Source of the DNA: Gp6-AA40 sp035711805
GTDB lineage: Bacteria > Acidobacteriota > Vicinamibacteria > Vicinamibacterales > UBA2999
NCBI GenBank assembly: GCA_035711805.1
Contig: DASTBV010000011.1
Location: 62,001-126,000 of the forward strand
Length of the DNA stretch: 64,000 bases
Direction: 5' to 3'
The notes beneath the pieces are model-generated. The model did no database searches and was not told the origin of the DNA. It worked only from the letters and a program-made list of their open reading frames with translations. The first letter of the stretch is position 1, and every line of letters starts with the position of its first letter. Made by a program: the position numbers and the translations under genes. Below, piece after piece: positions 8,467 through 17,701 of the stretch.

Positions 8467-9504
8467 GTGGCAGCTTCCGACCCGCGGGCGCTCATTCGAT
8501 ACGCGCTCGCTGGTCTTGCACTCACCGTCGCGCTTCTCTGGGCCGCGTATCTGGTGCGCGGCGCTCTCCTCGTGATCTACATCTCGGCACTCGTCGCGAT
8601 TGGCCTGTCGCCAGTGGTGACGCGTCTCGAGCGGCGGCGCCTCAGAGGTACCAAACCGTTGCCGCGCTGGGTGGCGATCCTCGAGGTTTACCTTCTGCTG
8701 GCGGTCGTGCTCGTCCTCGTCGCCGTGCTCGTCATGCCGCCGCTCATCGAGCAGGCACGAGCCTTCTGGACGGCGATACCCGGGCTGCTCGACAGCGCGC
8801 AGACATGGCTGATGGAGCGCGGCCTGCTCACCCACAAGCTGTCGGTCGGAGAGGCGGTGCAACAGGCGGCGGGCGGAACCGGACCCGATGCCGTATCGAC
8901 CGTTGTCGGCGCGATTTCCGGATTCGTCGGCGGCGTGTTCGGCTTCCTCACGATTCTGATCCTGGCGTTCTACCTGCTGCTCGACAGCCGCGGGATGTTC
9001 AGGAACTTCCTCGCACTGTTTCCGAAATCGGAGCGCGGGCGCGTCGAGGATGCGAGCCGCCGGATCTCGTCGAAAGTGAGCGCGTGGCTCGCGGGGCAAC
9101 TGGCGCTCGCCGCGATCATCGGCACGACGGCCGGCGTCGCGCTGTGGCTGATGAACGTGCCGTACTTCTACGTGCTCGCGCTGATTGCCGGGCTCGGCGA
9201 AATGATTCCGGTCGTCGGGCCGATTCTCTCGGCAATTCCAGCCGTTGGCGTTGCGCTGACGGTCTCGCCGACGATCGCGCTCGCTGTCGCGATCTTCTTC
9301 CTGCTGCAGCAGCAGGTCGAAAACCACGTGCTCGTCCCGAAGGTCATGGAACGGCAGGTCGGAGTCAGCGCCGGTATCGTGATCATCGCGCTGCTCCTTG
9401 GCGGATCGCTCCTGGGTATCGTCGGCGCAATCCTCGCGGTGCCGACGGCGGCAATTCTGCAGGTGGTTTTCCAGGAGTTCATGGCCGAACCGGCGGAGGA
9501 GTAG
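8467..9504 (+). CDS. AI-2E family transporter (PF01594 type permease)
   Basis: A 345-residue polytopic membrane protein with about eight hydrophobic helices, an arginine-rich loop near residues 50-65 and a large central extracytoplasmic/amphipathic region. The C-terminal half carries the signatures GLGEMIPVVGPIL and LLLGGSLLGIVGAILAVPTAA, characteristic of AI-2E/TqsA-YdiK permeases. Members have been linked to autoinducer-2 export and to Na+/H+ exchange; the substrate here is unknown. The start is GTG immediately after the aminotransferase stop, so translation is probably coupled. Confidence 0.9.
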   Translation: MAASDPRALIRYALAGLALTVALLWAAYLVRGALLVIYISALVAIGLSPVVTRLERRRLRGTKPLPRWVAILEVYLLLAVVLVLVAVLVMPPLIEQARAFWTAIPGLLDSAQTWLMERGLLTHKLSVGEAVQQAAGGTGPDAVSTVVGAISGFVGGVFGFLTILILAFYLLLDSRGMFRNFLALFPKSERGRVEDASRRISSKVSAWLAGQLALAAIIGTTAGVALWLMNVPYFYVLALIAGLGEMIPVVGPILSAIPAVGVALTVSPTIALAVAIFFLLQQQVENHVLVPKVMERQVGVSAGIVIIALLLGGSLLGIVGAILAVPTAAILQVVFQEFMAEPAEE

Positions 9505-9522
9505 CGCGGGTAGAATCGGCCC

Positions 9523-10707
9523 GTGCGCGCCGATCCCCTCGATTACCTTTCAGCAGAGCTGGCCTCGCTGCGCGAGCAGGGGCTCTATCGCCGCCTGCGG
9601 GTGCTCGACGACGAGCAGCGCGCCCATACGTCGGTCGACCACCGCTCGGTGGTCAATCTCTCGTCCAACAACTATCTCGGGCTGACCACGCATCCGCGGC
9701 TGCGCCAGGCCGCGGCCGCCGCGCTCGAGACCCTGGGGGTGGGCACGGGCTCCGTTCGCCCGATCGCCGGGACGATGGCGATCCACATGGAGCTCGAGCA
9801 ACGCCTCGCCGCGTTCAAGAAGACCGAAGCGGCGGTGGTGTTTCAGAGCGGCTTCACCGCCAACGCCGGTACGGTGTCGTCGATTCTCACGCGCGACGAC
9901 GCTATCGTGTCGGACGAGCTGAATCACGCCAGCATCATCGACGGCGCACGTCTCAGCCGCGCGACGATCAAGGTGTTTCCGCACCGTGACGTGGCTGCGG
10001 CGCGCCGTATCCTCGAGGAACTGCCGCGGCCGCAGCGAAAGCTGCTCATCACCGACGGCGTGTTCAGTATGGATGGCGACCTCGGGGCGCTGCCGGGGCT
10101 CTGCGACCTGGCCGACGAATTCGGCTGCATCATGATGGTTGACGACGCCCACGCAAGCGGCGTGTTTGGCGAGCAGGGGCGCGGCACCATCGACCATTTT
10201 GGTTTGCACGGTCGGGTCGACGTGCAGGTCGGCACGCTGTCCAAGGCGATCGGCGCGCTCGGCGGATACGTCGCCGGGTCGCGAGCGCTCATCGAGTTTC
10301 TGTATCATCGCGCGCGGCCGTTCCTCTTCTCGACGTCGCATCCCCCGTCCGTGGCGGCGACGTGCCTCGCGGCGCTGGACGTCCTCGAAAGCGAGCCGCA
10401 GTGGATGCGCCAGCTGTGGGACAACGCCCGCTTCTTCAAGTCGGGTCTGCAGGCGCTTGGCTTCGACACCGGCGTCAGCGAGAGTCCGATCACGCCGGTG
10501 ATCGTTGGCGACGCGGCGCTGGCAATGAAATTCTCCGACCGGCTGTTCGAGGAAGGCGTCTTCGCCCAGGGCATCGGCTTTCCCACGGTGGCGCGCGGAA
10601 AGGCACGGGTGCGGACGATCGTGACCGCCACGCATACGCGCGATGAACTGCAGTTCGCTCTGAATTGCTTCGCGCGCGTCGGCGGCGAGCTCGGGATCCT
10701 GCGATGA
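9523..10707 (+). CDS. Glycine C-acetyltransferase / 8-amino-7-oxononanoate synthase family
   Basis: Alpha-oxoamine synthase of 394 residues: a PLP enzyme condensing an amino acid with an acyl-CoA. Landmarks are SSNNYLGL (47-54), GTGSVRPIAGT (74-84), VDDAHASGVFG (206-216) and the lysine K241 in GTLSKAIGALGGYV. The overall pattern matches KBL (2-amino-3-ketobutyrate CoA ligase) at least as well as BioF. No bio or tdh genes lie nearby, so the choice between threonine degradation, biotin and sphingoid-type synthesis is open; the serine palmitoyltransferase-like branch is also possible. The start is GTG, 18 bp after the permease; the stop overlaps the next ATG (ATGA). Confidence 0.87.
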   Translation: MRADPLDYLSAELASLREQGLYRRLRVLDDEQRAHTSVDHRSVVNLSSNNYLGLTTHPRLRQAAAAALETLGVGTGSVRPIAGTMAIHMELEQRLAAFKKTEAAVVFQSGFTANAGTVSSILTRDDAIVSDELNHASIIDGARLSRATIKVFPHRDVAAARRILEELPRPQRKLLITDGVFSMDGDLGALPGLCDLADEFGCIMMVDDAHASGVFGEQGRGTIDHFGLHGRVDVQVGTLSKAIGALGGYVAGSRALIEFLYHRARPFLFSTSHPPSVAATCLAALDVLESEPQWMRQLWDNARFFKSGLQALGFDTGVSESPITPVIVGDAALAMKFSDRLFEEGVFAQGIGFPTVARGKARVRTIVTATHTRDELQFALNCFARVGGELGILR

Positions 10708-11870
10708 GCAGCGAGAGGGTGCCGCCGCTTCCGCGAACCCCGGGCGGGCCGCATCATTTCTTCAAGGCGTACACGGACGGGCTCACGACCGTTGAACTGG
10801 AGCGGTTGTTCACGCGTGAGACGCCGGAGGCCTACCGGTTTTTTTCCCGGACCATCGACCATGCGGAGCTGAAGAAGCTTCGGTGGCATCGCCGCATCCT
10901 CGCCTACGCGCGCGTGCTCTTCCTCGCGTTCACGATGAAGCTGACGCCGGCGCGCCGCTTGATCTATGGCGCGGCGCTGGTCTGCGTCTTCATCGGCCTG
11001 ATCGAGCTCTATCGCGAAGTGCACGTCTTCGTCGTTCCGCATCCGGCGTTCGCGTCAGGGACGATGTGGGTGCTGACCGGGTTCCTTCTCGTGAATTTCC
11101 TCGTCTTCGTCGAGGTGGCCGACCGCCTGACGCTGAAGAACGACCTCGAGATCGCGCGCGGCATTCAACAGGCGATGCTCCCCCGTGGCGCCTTTCACGC
11201 CTCCGGTGTCGAAGCCTTCGGTATGACCCGTCCGGCCAACACCGTCGGCGGCGATTTCTACGACATCCTGCCGCTGCCCGACGGGCGCGTGCTCCTCGCG
11301 CTCGGCGATGTCGCCGGCAAGGGCAGTCCTGCCTCGCTCCTCATGGCGCTCCTTCTGGCAATGATGCGCACGCTGGTCGACGAGGGGTTCGAGGGTGCGG
11401 CGCTCGCCGCGCGTCTCAACGCGCAGATCGTCAAGCACGCGCCGACGTCCCGTTTCGTCACGCTCTTCTTCGGCGTGCTGAATACGGCGACGGGAGAATT
11501 CGGCTACGTCAACGCCGGACAGAATCCGCCCCTGCTGCGGCGCGCGAACGGATCGTACGAGCCGCTCAAGACCGGCGGCATCGCGCTCGGCATGTTCGAA
11601 TTCGCACGCTACGAATTCGGGTTGACCAGAATCGGCATTGGCGATGTGATCGTGATGTACAGCGACGGCGTGACGGAGGCGGAAGACAGCGCCGGCGTGC
11701 CGTTCGATGAAGGCGGCCTCAAGGACGTCATCGACGGCGGCCGGTGGGCGTCGGCCAAGGAGCTTGCCTGGGCAGCGTTTGCCGCCGTGGACCATCACAG
11801 CCAGCAGCGCCGGCTCCTCGACGATTTGACGATCCTGGCGGTCCGTCGGCTGCCGCCGCTGCCTGCATAA
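10704..11870 (+). CDS. Membrane-anchored SpoIIE/PP2C-type serine phosphatase
   Basis: A 388-residue protein. After a charged N-terminus there are two hydrophobic helices (roughly 85-105 and 118-140), then a RsbU/SpoIIE-type PP2C domain. Metal-binding motifs are GGDFYD and LALGDVAGKG, with SDGVTEAED near the C-terminus and DDLTILAV at the end. Such phosphatases dephosphorylate anti-anti-sigma (STAS) proteins in partner-switching systems. No STAS or anti-sigma kinase gene is adjacent, so the partner is elsewhere. The chosen ATG overlaps the upstream stop by 4 nt (ATGA), arguing for coupled translation in the operon. Confidence 0.88.
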   Translation: MSSERVPPLPRTPGGPHHFFKAYTDGLTTVELERLFTRETPEAYRFFSRTIDHAELKKLRWHRRILAYARVLFLAFTMKLTPARRLIYGAALVCVFIGLIELYREVHVFVVPHPAFASGTMWVLTGFLLVNFLVFVEVADRLTLKNDLEIARGIQQAMLPRGAFHASGVEAFGMTRPANTVGGDFYDILPLPDGRVLLALGDVAGKGSPASLLMALLLAMMRTLVDEGFEGAALAARLNAQIVKHAPTSRFVTLFFGVLNTATGEFGYVNAGQNPPLLRRANGSYEPLKTGGIALGMFEFARYEFGLTRIGIGDVIVMYSDGVTEAEDSAGVPFDEGGLKDVIDGGRWASAKELAWAAFAAVDHHSQQRRLLDDLTILAVRRLPPLPA

Positions 11871-11875
11871 CGGTC

Positions 11876-14521
11876 ATGCGTAGAGCGTTCATTGTCGTGG
11901 CGTGCGTGCTGCTGAACGCGACGCCTGCGCTCGTACAGCCGCGTCCCGCGGCCGACCCGGTCGATGCGGTCGTCCGGCAGCTCGAACGCGTCATCAATGC
12001 CAAGGATCGGACCGCCTTCCCGGCGTTGTTCGACCCCGTCGTGTCGAAAGACCTCGTTACTCAGCACAGCTACGATCTGTTCCTCCCCGGCGCCGTGCGG
12101 ACGGCCCTGTTCGAAAGGAGCCGCGGCCCGCTCGAAGGTGTGCCGGCAGGCGACGGCTTCCGCCTGGTCGTTGAATTCTTCATGGAGACGCCGGGGCGGG
12201 CGCGGATCGTGACCGCCGGCATGGACATTCGCCGGCCGGTCGGAGGCGACGCCGCCTCGTGGCGCATTTCCTCGATCGATTCGGTGTCGGCGATCGACGG
12301 CCTCTACAAGCTGCGGCTCAACACGGCGCCGCTCGGTGTCCGCAATCTGGAGCTTCGTTCCGAGGACGTCATCGTGTCACTGCAGGATGGCCTGCTCTAT
12401 CGCGTGGAATGTGAACTGGGCGTCACCGGAATGGTGCTGATCGGGCGCGGCGAGCTGCGGTTCTCGCCTGCCTCCGCGACCGAACGGGGCCAGTTGCGAA
12501 TCTTTGCCGGTACGGAGTCGCTCGCCGCGCCATTCGAGACGGCGTATATCCGCATCAGTCCGCACGAGTACGACGAGCACGTGGCGACGGCAGCGTTGTC
12601 GGATGCGGCCATGGACAGCCGCTCGGTACGGCGGGCACAGGATGTATTCAACCGGCAGGCGCCGAAGTCGTTCGGCGTCGACGTCGCCGACATGAGCCGC
12701 GACACGTGGCATCTGCTGCCAAACGGCGACGATTTCCTGGCGGAGGTGGATACGCGGCGCTACGACACGCTCACGTATCTGCGCTCGAACCAGCAGGCGG
12801 AAGACGTGTCGCTGTTCCGGCGCGACGATCGCAAGACCATCGCGCTCTACCCGTCGGTCGCCAAGCTCGCCGCACGCGGGCGCTTCTACTCCGAAGACTC
12901 GTCGCGCGAGTACGACGTCCTCGACTACTCCGTCACGGCGTCGATCGAACCGCAGCGGCAGTTCATTCGCGCGCGGACACGCCTGTCGATGCGGATCCGG
13001 TCCACCTCCGTCCCGACGCTGATGGTGCGCCTTGCCGATGCCCTGGCGGTCAGCTCGGTCTCCAGCGTCGAATATGGGCGGCTTCTGCACCTGCGTCTGG
13101 ACGGTCAGAACATGATCGCGATCAACCTGCCGCGGCCGCTGCAGCAGGACTCCGACCTCACGCTCGTCGTCGAATATGCCGGACGTCTGGAATCCCAGAA
13201 CCTCGACATCGATACGGTGCAGAGCGAGGCCCCATCCAGCCCGACCCAGACAGCCGAGCCGAAGTACCTCCTCAGCAATCGTTCGTACTGGTATCCACAG
13301 AATCCGATTTCGGATTACGCCACCGCGTCACTGCGCCTCACGGTACCGAATGAGTATCGCGTCGTGGCCAGCGGTGAGCCTGTTGCCGCCGACAACAGTG
13401 CTGCGCCGGATGCGGGCGCCGCCCCGTCAGGCCGCACGTTCGCGTTTCAGGCCAACCAGCCGCTCCGCTACCTCGCCTTCGTCGCCAGCCGGATGACGCG
13501 GGCGGGGGAACGGAAGATCGATCTGAGCAGCGAGTCGGCGGGCGCCGGCAGCGACCCGATGACGATTACGGTCGACGCCAACCCGCGGCTGACGTCGCGC
13601 GGCCGTTCGGTGCTGCAGGCTGCCGACGACATCCTCCGCTTTTACACCTCGTTGACCGGCGACGCGCCGTACGCGTCGGCGGGACTGGTCGTCACGGAAA
13701 GTGATCTGCCGGGTGGGCACAGTCCGGCGTATTTTTCGTTGATCAACGAACCGCCCGCGGGGACGGTGCCAACGTGGCGGGGGGATCCGGCGGCTTTCGA
13801 CGGTTTCCCGGACTTCTTTCTCGCCCACGAACTGGCGCATCAGTGGTGGGGGCAGGCGGTCGGCTGGAAGAACTATCACGAGCAATGGCTCGCTGAAGGC
13901 TTCGCGCAATACTTCGCCGCCATGTATGCGCAGAAGACCCGTGGCGAGCGTGTCTTCGCCGACATGCTGCGCCAGTTCCGGCGCTGGGCGCTCGACCAGT
14001 CTGCGCAGGGTCCTGTGTACCTCGGATACCGGCTTGGACACTTGAAGTCGGACCTGCGCGTCTTTCGAGCGCTCGTCTACAACAAGGGCGCGGCCGTTCT
14101 TCACATGCTCCGCATGCTGCTGGGAGACGAACCCTTCTTCCGTGGCCTTCGACTGTTCTACGAGGATCGCCGCTATCAGAAAGCGGGTACTGAAGATCTC
14201 GAACGGGCGATGGAAATCGCGTCGGGGCGCGTGCTCGACCGGTTTTTCGACAGATGGATCTACAACGCGGAGCTGCCACGGGTATCGTACCGGTCGACGA
14301 TCGCCGACCGAAGCGTCACGGTGGAGTTCGAACAAACCGGTTCGACGATCTTCGACATCCCGGTGACCGTACGGCTCGTGCTCACCAATGGTCAGACACG
14401 CGACGTCATCGTAGCGGTGACCGACAAGCAGGTCACGCGATCAATCCCGACGGACACACGTGTGCGCGACGTGCAGATCAATCGCGACTCCGCCGCCCTC
14501 GCGGAGTTCGACGAGCGCTGA
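11876..14521 (+). CDS. Secreted M1-family metallopeptidase (aminopeptidase N-like)
   Basis: An 881-residue protein. An N-terminal signal peptide (residues 1-20) is followed by about 350 residues without a recognised motif, then an M1 beta-sandwich and a gluzincin catalytic domain. The zinc signature is H651-E-L-A-H655 with E674 in WLAEGFAQYF; QWWGQ follows the first motif as in M1 enzymes. The exopeptidase motif GxMEN is not recognised; the equivalent region reads GGHSPAYFSLIN, so strict aminopeptidase activity is uncertain. The ATG at 11876 starts the signal peptide, 5 bp after the phosphatase stop; the longer frame from 11744 is read-through into the previous gene. Confidence 0.88.
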   Translation: MRRAFIVVACVLLNATPALVQPRPAADPVDAVVRQLERVINAKDRTAFPALFDPVVSKDLVTQHSYDLFLPGAVRTALFERSRGPLEGVPAGDGFRLVVEFFMETPGRARIVTAGMDIRRPVGGDAASWRISSIDSVSAIDGLYKLRLNTAPLGVRNLELRSEDVIVSLQDGLLYRVECELGVTGMVLIGRGELRFSPASATERGQLRIFAGTESLAAPFETAYIRISPHEYDEHVATAALSDAAMDSRSVRRAQDVFNRQAPKSFGVDVADMSRDTWHLLPNGDDFLAEVDTRRYDTLTYLRSNQQAEDVSLFRRDDRKTIALYPSVAKLAARGRFYSEDSSREYDVLDYSVTASIEPQRQFIRARTRLSMRIRSTSVPTLMVRLADALAVSSVSSVEYGRLLHLRLDGQNMIAINLPRPLQQDSDLTLVVEYAGRLESQNLDIDTVQSEAPSSPTQTAEPKYLLSNRSYWYPQNPISDYATASLRLTVPNEYRVVASGEPVAADNSAAPDAGAAPSGRTFAFQANQPLRYLAFVASRMTRAGERKIDLSSESAGAGSDPMTITVDANPRLTSRGRSVLQAADDILRFYTSLTGDAPYASAGLVVTESDLPGGHSPAYFSLINEPPAGTVPTWRGDPAAFDGFPDFFLAHELAHQWWGQAVGWKNYHEQWLAEGFAQYFAAMYAQKTRGERVFADMLRQFRRWALDQSAQGPVYLGYRLGHLKSDLRVFRALVYNKGAAVLHMLRMLLGDEPFFRGLRLFYEDRRYQKAGTEDLERAMEIASGRVLDRFFDRWIYNAELPRVSYRSTIADRSVTVEFEQTGSTIFDIPVTVRLVLTNGQTRDVIVAVTDKQVTRSIPTDTRVRDVQINRDSAALAEFDER

Positions 14522-14947
14522 TTACCGGATGAAGATCGCCGACACTCGCGGGTCGGCGCTCCGATCGGCGGCGTCGAAGACAATCACGAACTGAACGCCG
14601 AGATCGCTGTAGAAGCGCGTGATGCGCCGGCCGACAGGCGTGTCCTCGAACGATTCGGAGACGAGCTGCGTGGCGGAACCAAGGTGCGCGGCAACGTCAG
14701 CGAGCCGTTCACCAATCCGGACCTCACGCTTACCCGTGAGCAGGAGGAGCGGAACTTTCACGACGTCCGGCGGAACGCCCTCGACGAGCGGCGCCTCGCC
14801 GACGGTTTCCGCGCTGACAGGAACGACGGCGCGGACGCTGCGGAACTCATGGACCGCACTCGACATGGCTACGACCGCGCCTGCCGCACATGCCGCCGCA
14901 AACAACCACTCCACGAACGAGCCAAACCGTCGGCGGGTTGCTTCCAT
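14522..14947 (-). CDS. Hypothetical protein with one membrane anchor
   Basis: A 141-residue protein of unknown family. It has one hydrophobic segment (about 14-35: FAAACAAGAVVAMSS) and a soluble, probably periplasmic C-terminal domain with VPLLLLTGKREVRIGERL and ITRFYSDLGVQFVIVFDA. Uneven charge and conserved-looking beta strands suggest a real gene. It is convergent with the M1 peptidase: their stop codons abut (14521/14522). Codon use matches neighbours. No function assigned. Confidence 0.65.
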   Translation of the reverse strand: MEATRRRFGSFVEWLFAAACAAGAVVAMSSAVHEFRSVRAVVPVSAETVGEAPLVEGVPPDVVKVPLLLLTGKREVRIGERLADVAAHLGSATQLVSESFEDTPVGRRITRFYSDLGVQFVIVFDAADRSADPRVSAIFIR

Positions 14948-15084
14948 CGATGCCTCCCTGGGCGGTTGCCGGAGCCTTGGTGAACGAGGAGTCTGCTGCA
15001 GGCGAACTGTAGGATCCCGGGACGCTCTCGATCAAGCACAACCGCTAACCGGCGGCGCCACCCGGCTGATATGATCGGCCGGAT

Positions 15085-16887
15085 ATGGAAACGGTCACGC
15101 TGACCATCGACGGCCAGCAGGTCACAGTCGAAAAAGGAAAAACGGTTCTGCAGGCCGCCATCGAGGCCGGCATCTCCGTGCCGTATTACTGCTTCCACCC
15201 CGGGCTCAAGGTCGACGGCTCGTGCCGCGTGTGCATCGTGAAGATCGAAAAGATGCCGAAGCTGCAGACGTCGTGCTCGATGACCTGCACAGACGGCATG
15301 GTGGTCAGCACGCGCGACCCGGAAACGACGGCGGCGCGGGCTGGGGTGCTCGAATTCCTGCTGGTCAACCATCCGCTCGACTGCCCGGTCTGCGACAAAG
15401 GCGGCGAGTGCCCGCTCCAGGACTTCGCCTACACCTTCGGCCCGGCGGAGAGCCGGATGGACTTCCCGCGGCGGGTGTTCGACGGCGAAGGCGTCAAGGG
15501 GGACGTCGATTTCGGTCCGACGCTCATGCTCAACCGGCAGCGGTGCATCCTCTGCACGCGCTGCGTCCGGTTCATGCGTGAGATCGACTCCGATGCGCAA
15601 ATCGGCATCGTCGACCGCGGCAACGGCAGCGAAATCGCCACGTTTCGCGAGGAAGGCGTGAACTCGCTGCTGTCCGGCAACCTGATGGACGTCTGCCCGG
15701 TTGGCGCAATCACCACGAAGCAGTACCGGTTCAAGAGCCGTCCATGGGACAACCCCGGCGTCGTCGACACCATCTGCACGCTGTGCGCGAAGGGGTGCAA
15801 CACGAGCGCCTGGCAGAAGGCCAAGCCCGAGTGGGCCCGTGGATCACGGCTCATCCGTATGACGCCGAGGCTGAACCCGGAGATCAACAGCTACTGGATG
15901 TGCGATATCGGCCGCTTCGACTATCAGTGGGTCGAAGGTGAAAAGCGGCTGCGCCAGCCGATGATGCGCATGAAAATGACCGGCAACCTGATGGGGTTCG
16001 CGTGGCACGACGTGCAGCCTGCGCTTCGTGATCGCATCCAGCAGGCGGGCTCGGCTGACGCGTCGTCCGTTCGTTTCCTCGTATCCGCACACGCATCGGT
16101 TGAAGAGCTGTTTGTCCTGCGCCAGGTCGTCGAGGGCCTCCTTGGACCCGAGGGCCTGAAGGCCGTGACGATGACGTGGTCGCGGAGCGAGAAGCCACAG
16201 CCGCCAGGCACCAGATTCACGGTTCCAGCCACAGACGCTCCAAACGTGAACGGCGCAAAGGCACTCGGCTACGACGTGGGAGCCGGTAATGACGGCCTGC
16301 CGGACTTATCGCGGCTGCGCACTGCCGTCGAGGCCGGTCGTGTGAAGGCGCTGTACGTTGTCGATTCCGGTCCCGAAGGTTCGCTCGGCGACGTGTCCTG
16401 GATCATTGCGGCGCGGCGCAACGGAACGCTGCCGTTGTTGGTCGTTCAAGGGATCGTGCTGTCCACACTTGCCGAAGCGGCTGATTTCGTGCTGCCTGGT
16501 TCTGCCTACGTCGAGAAGGACGCGATTTACACCAACGAGACCGGACACGTGCAGGCGGCGTCCCGTGTGATTTCGCCGCCAGGCGAGGCGATGGACGACT
16601 GGCAGATCCTCGTCAACGTCGGGCGTTCGCTTGGCCTGACGCTGCCCTATGACAGTTCCAACGACGTCCGCCGGGCCATCGCGGCGGCGGGTGCGGGGAC
16701 CCCGTACGCGGGGGTCGACCAGCTCGTCTTTACGCGGCCCGTGCCGGCGAGCAACTGGCTGCAGGCGTCGAATCCGTCCGAGCGCTGGAAGTGGGACTTC
16801 ATGTATCAGGATCTGCCGCCCGTAAAGGGACATAACGTCCAGATGGAAAGCGTCGCGGCATTCATCCCGCTGAAGCAGGTGGAATAG
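15085..16887 (+). CDS. NuoG-like NADH-quinone oxidoreductase Fe-S subunit
   Basis: A 600-residue complex I G-subunit-like protein. The N-terminal [2Fe-2S] ferredoxin domain has C36, C47, C50 and C64. The His-Cys [4Fe-4S] motif is H96-x3-C100-x2-C103-x5-C109. A further [4Fe-4S] domain carries CILCTRC and CPVGAI, followed by the CTLCAKGCN molybdopterin-family 4Fe-4S domain and a shortened molybdopterin-oxidoreductase-like domain. Typical NuoG is 700-900 residues, so the C-terminal part is reduced. No other nuo gene is adjacent. It may be the true complex I subunit in a split operon or an electron-transfer subunit of another dehydrogenase or hydrogenase. Confidence 0.85.
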   Translation: METVTLTIDGQQVTVEKGKTVLQAAIEAGISVPYYCFHPGLKVDGSCRVCIVKIEKMPKLQTSCSMTCTDGMVVSTRDPETTAARAGVLEFLLVNHPLDCPVCDKGGECPLQDFAYTFGPAESRMDFPRRVFDGEGVKGDVDFGPTLMLNRQRCILCTRCVRFMREIDSDAQIGIVDRGNGSEIATFREEGVNSLLSGNLMDVCPVGAITTKQYRFKSRPWDNPGVVDTICTLCAKGCNTSAWQKAKPEWARGSRLIRMTPRLNPEINSYWMCDIGRFDYQWVEGEKRLRQPMMRMKMTGNLMGFAWHDVQPALRDRIQQAGSADASSVRFLVSAHASVEELFVLRQVVEGLLGPEGLKAVTMTWSRSEKPQPPGTRFTVPATDAPNVNGAKALGYDVGAGNDGLPDLSRLRTAVEAGRVKALYVVDSGPEGSLGDVSWIIAARRNGTLPLLVVQGIVLSTLAEAADFVLPGSAYVEKDAIYTNETGHVQAASRVISPPGEAMDDWQILVNVGRSLGLTLPYDSSNDVRRAIAAAGAGTPYAGVDQLVFTRPVPASNWLQASNPSERWKWDFMYQDLPPVKGHNVQMESVAAFIPLKQVE

Positions 16888-16915
16888 GCACCGCGGGCGC
16901 GGTGTTGTAGCCGGC

Positions 16916-17674
16916 ATGGAAGAAAACGTCTCGCTCCTGGCGGCGTTTGGCGCGGGGCTGTTGTCGTTCATCTCCCCGTGCGTTCTTCCACTCGTCCCCG
17001 GCTATCTCTCGTACATCTCCGGCCTGTCGCTTGATGAGATGCGCGGAACGGCGATGATCGCGGGCGGCGGCACGGTCGCGGTCGGCCAGCCCGTCGGCGC
17101 GCGCCGCCAGGTCGTCATCGCGTCACTGGCGTTCATCATCGGCTTCTCGCTCGTTTTCGTCGCGCTTGGCGCCGCCGCCAGCGCGATCGGCCAATTCCTC
17201 GCCGAGCGGCAGGCGATCTTCAATCGCATCGCGGGAGCCGTCATCATCGTGTTCGGACTGCACACGATGGGGGTGCTCCGCATCGAGTGGCTTTACCAGG
17301 AGAAGCGGGTCCAGACGTCACGCAAGCCGGCGGGGGTGTTTGGCGCCGGACTCGTCGGCGTCGCATTCGCGTTCGGCTGGACGCCATGCATTGGTCCGAT
17401 CCTGGCCGGCATCCTCGCGCTTGCGGGCGCGCAGGAGACTGTGGGTCAAGGTGTCCGGCTGCTCGGCATCTACTCGCTCGGACTTGGCGTGCCGTTCATG
17501 GCCACGGCGCTGATGATCGATCGGTTCTTTGGCGCGATGGGACGGATCCGGCGGCACTACCACACGATCGAGCTCGTCTCCGGAGCGCTGCTCGTCGTCA
17601 TCGGCCTGCTGATCTTCACGAACAAGTTCACCGTCATCGCGAAGTGGCTCACGCCGTATCTGCCGGTGTTCTGA
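16916..17674 (+). CDS. ccdA: Cytochrome c biogenesis protein CcdA
   Basis: Six-helix membrane protein of 252 residues in the CcdA/DsbD family, which moves reducing equivalents from cytoplasmic thioredoxin across the membrane. The paired redox cysteines are visible in SFISPCVLPLVPGYLSY (C22, helix 1) and FGWTPCIGPILAG (helix 4); the repeated PC..P pattern reflects the internal duplication. It follows the NuoG-like gene by 28 bp in the same direction. No thioredoxin-like partner (ResA/CcsX) is next to it. Confidence 0.93.
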   Translation: MEENVSLLAAFGAGLLSFISPCVLPLVPGYLSYISGLSLDEMRGTAMIAGGGTVAVGQPVGARRQVVIASLAFIIGFSLVFVALGAAASAIGQFLAERQAIFNRIAGAVIIVFGLHTMGVLRIEWLYQEKRVQTSRKPAGVFGAGLVGVAFAFGWTPCIGPILAGILALAGAQETVGQGVRLLGIYSLGLGVPFMATALMIDRFFGAMGRIRRHYHTIELVSGALLVVIGLLIFTNKFTVIAKWLTPYLPVF

Positions 17675-17701
17675 AAAAAACCGTCTATCATGTGACGCAG
17701 C

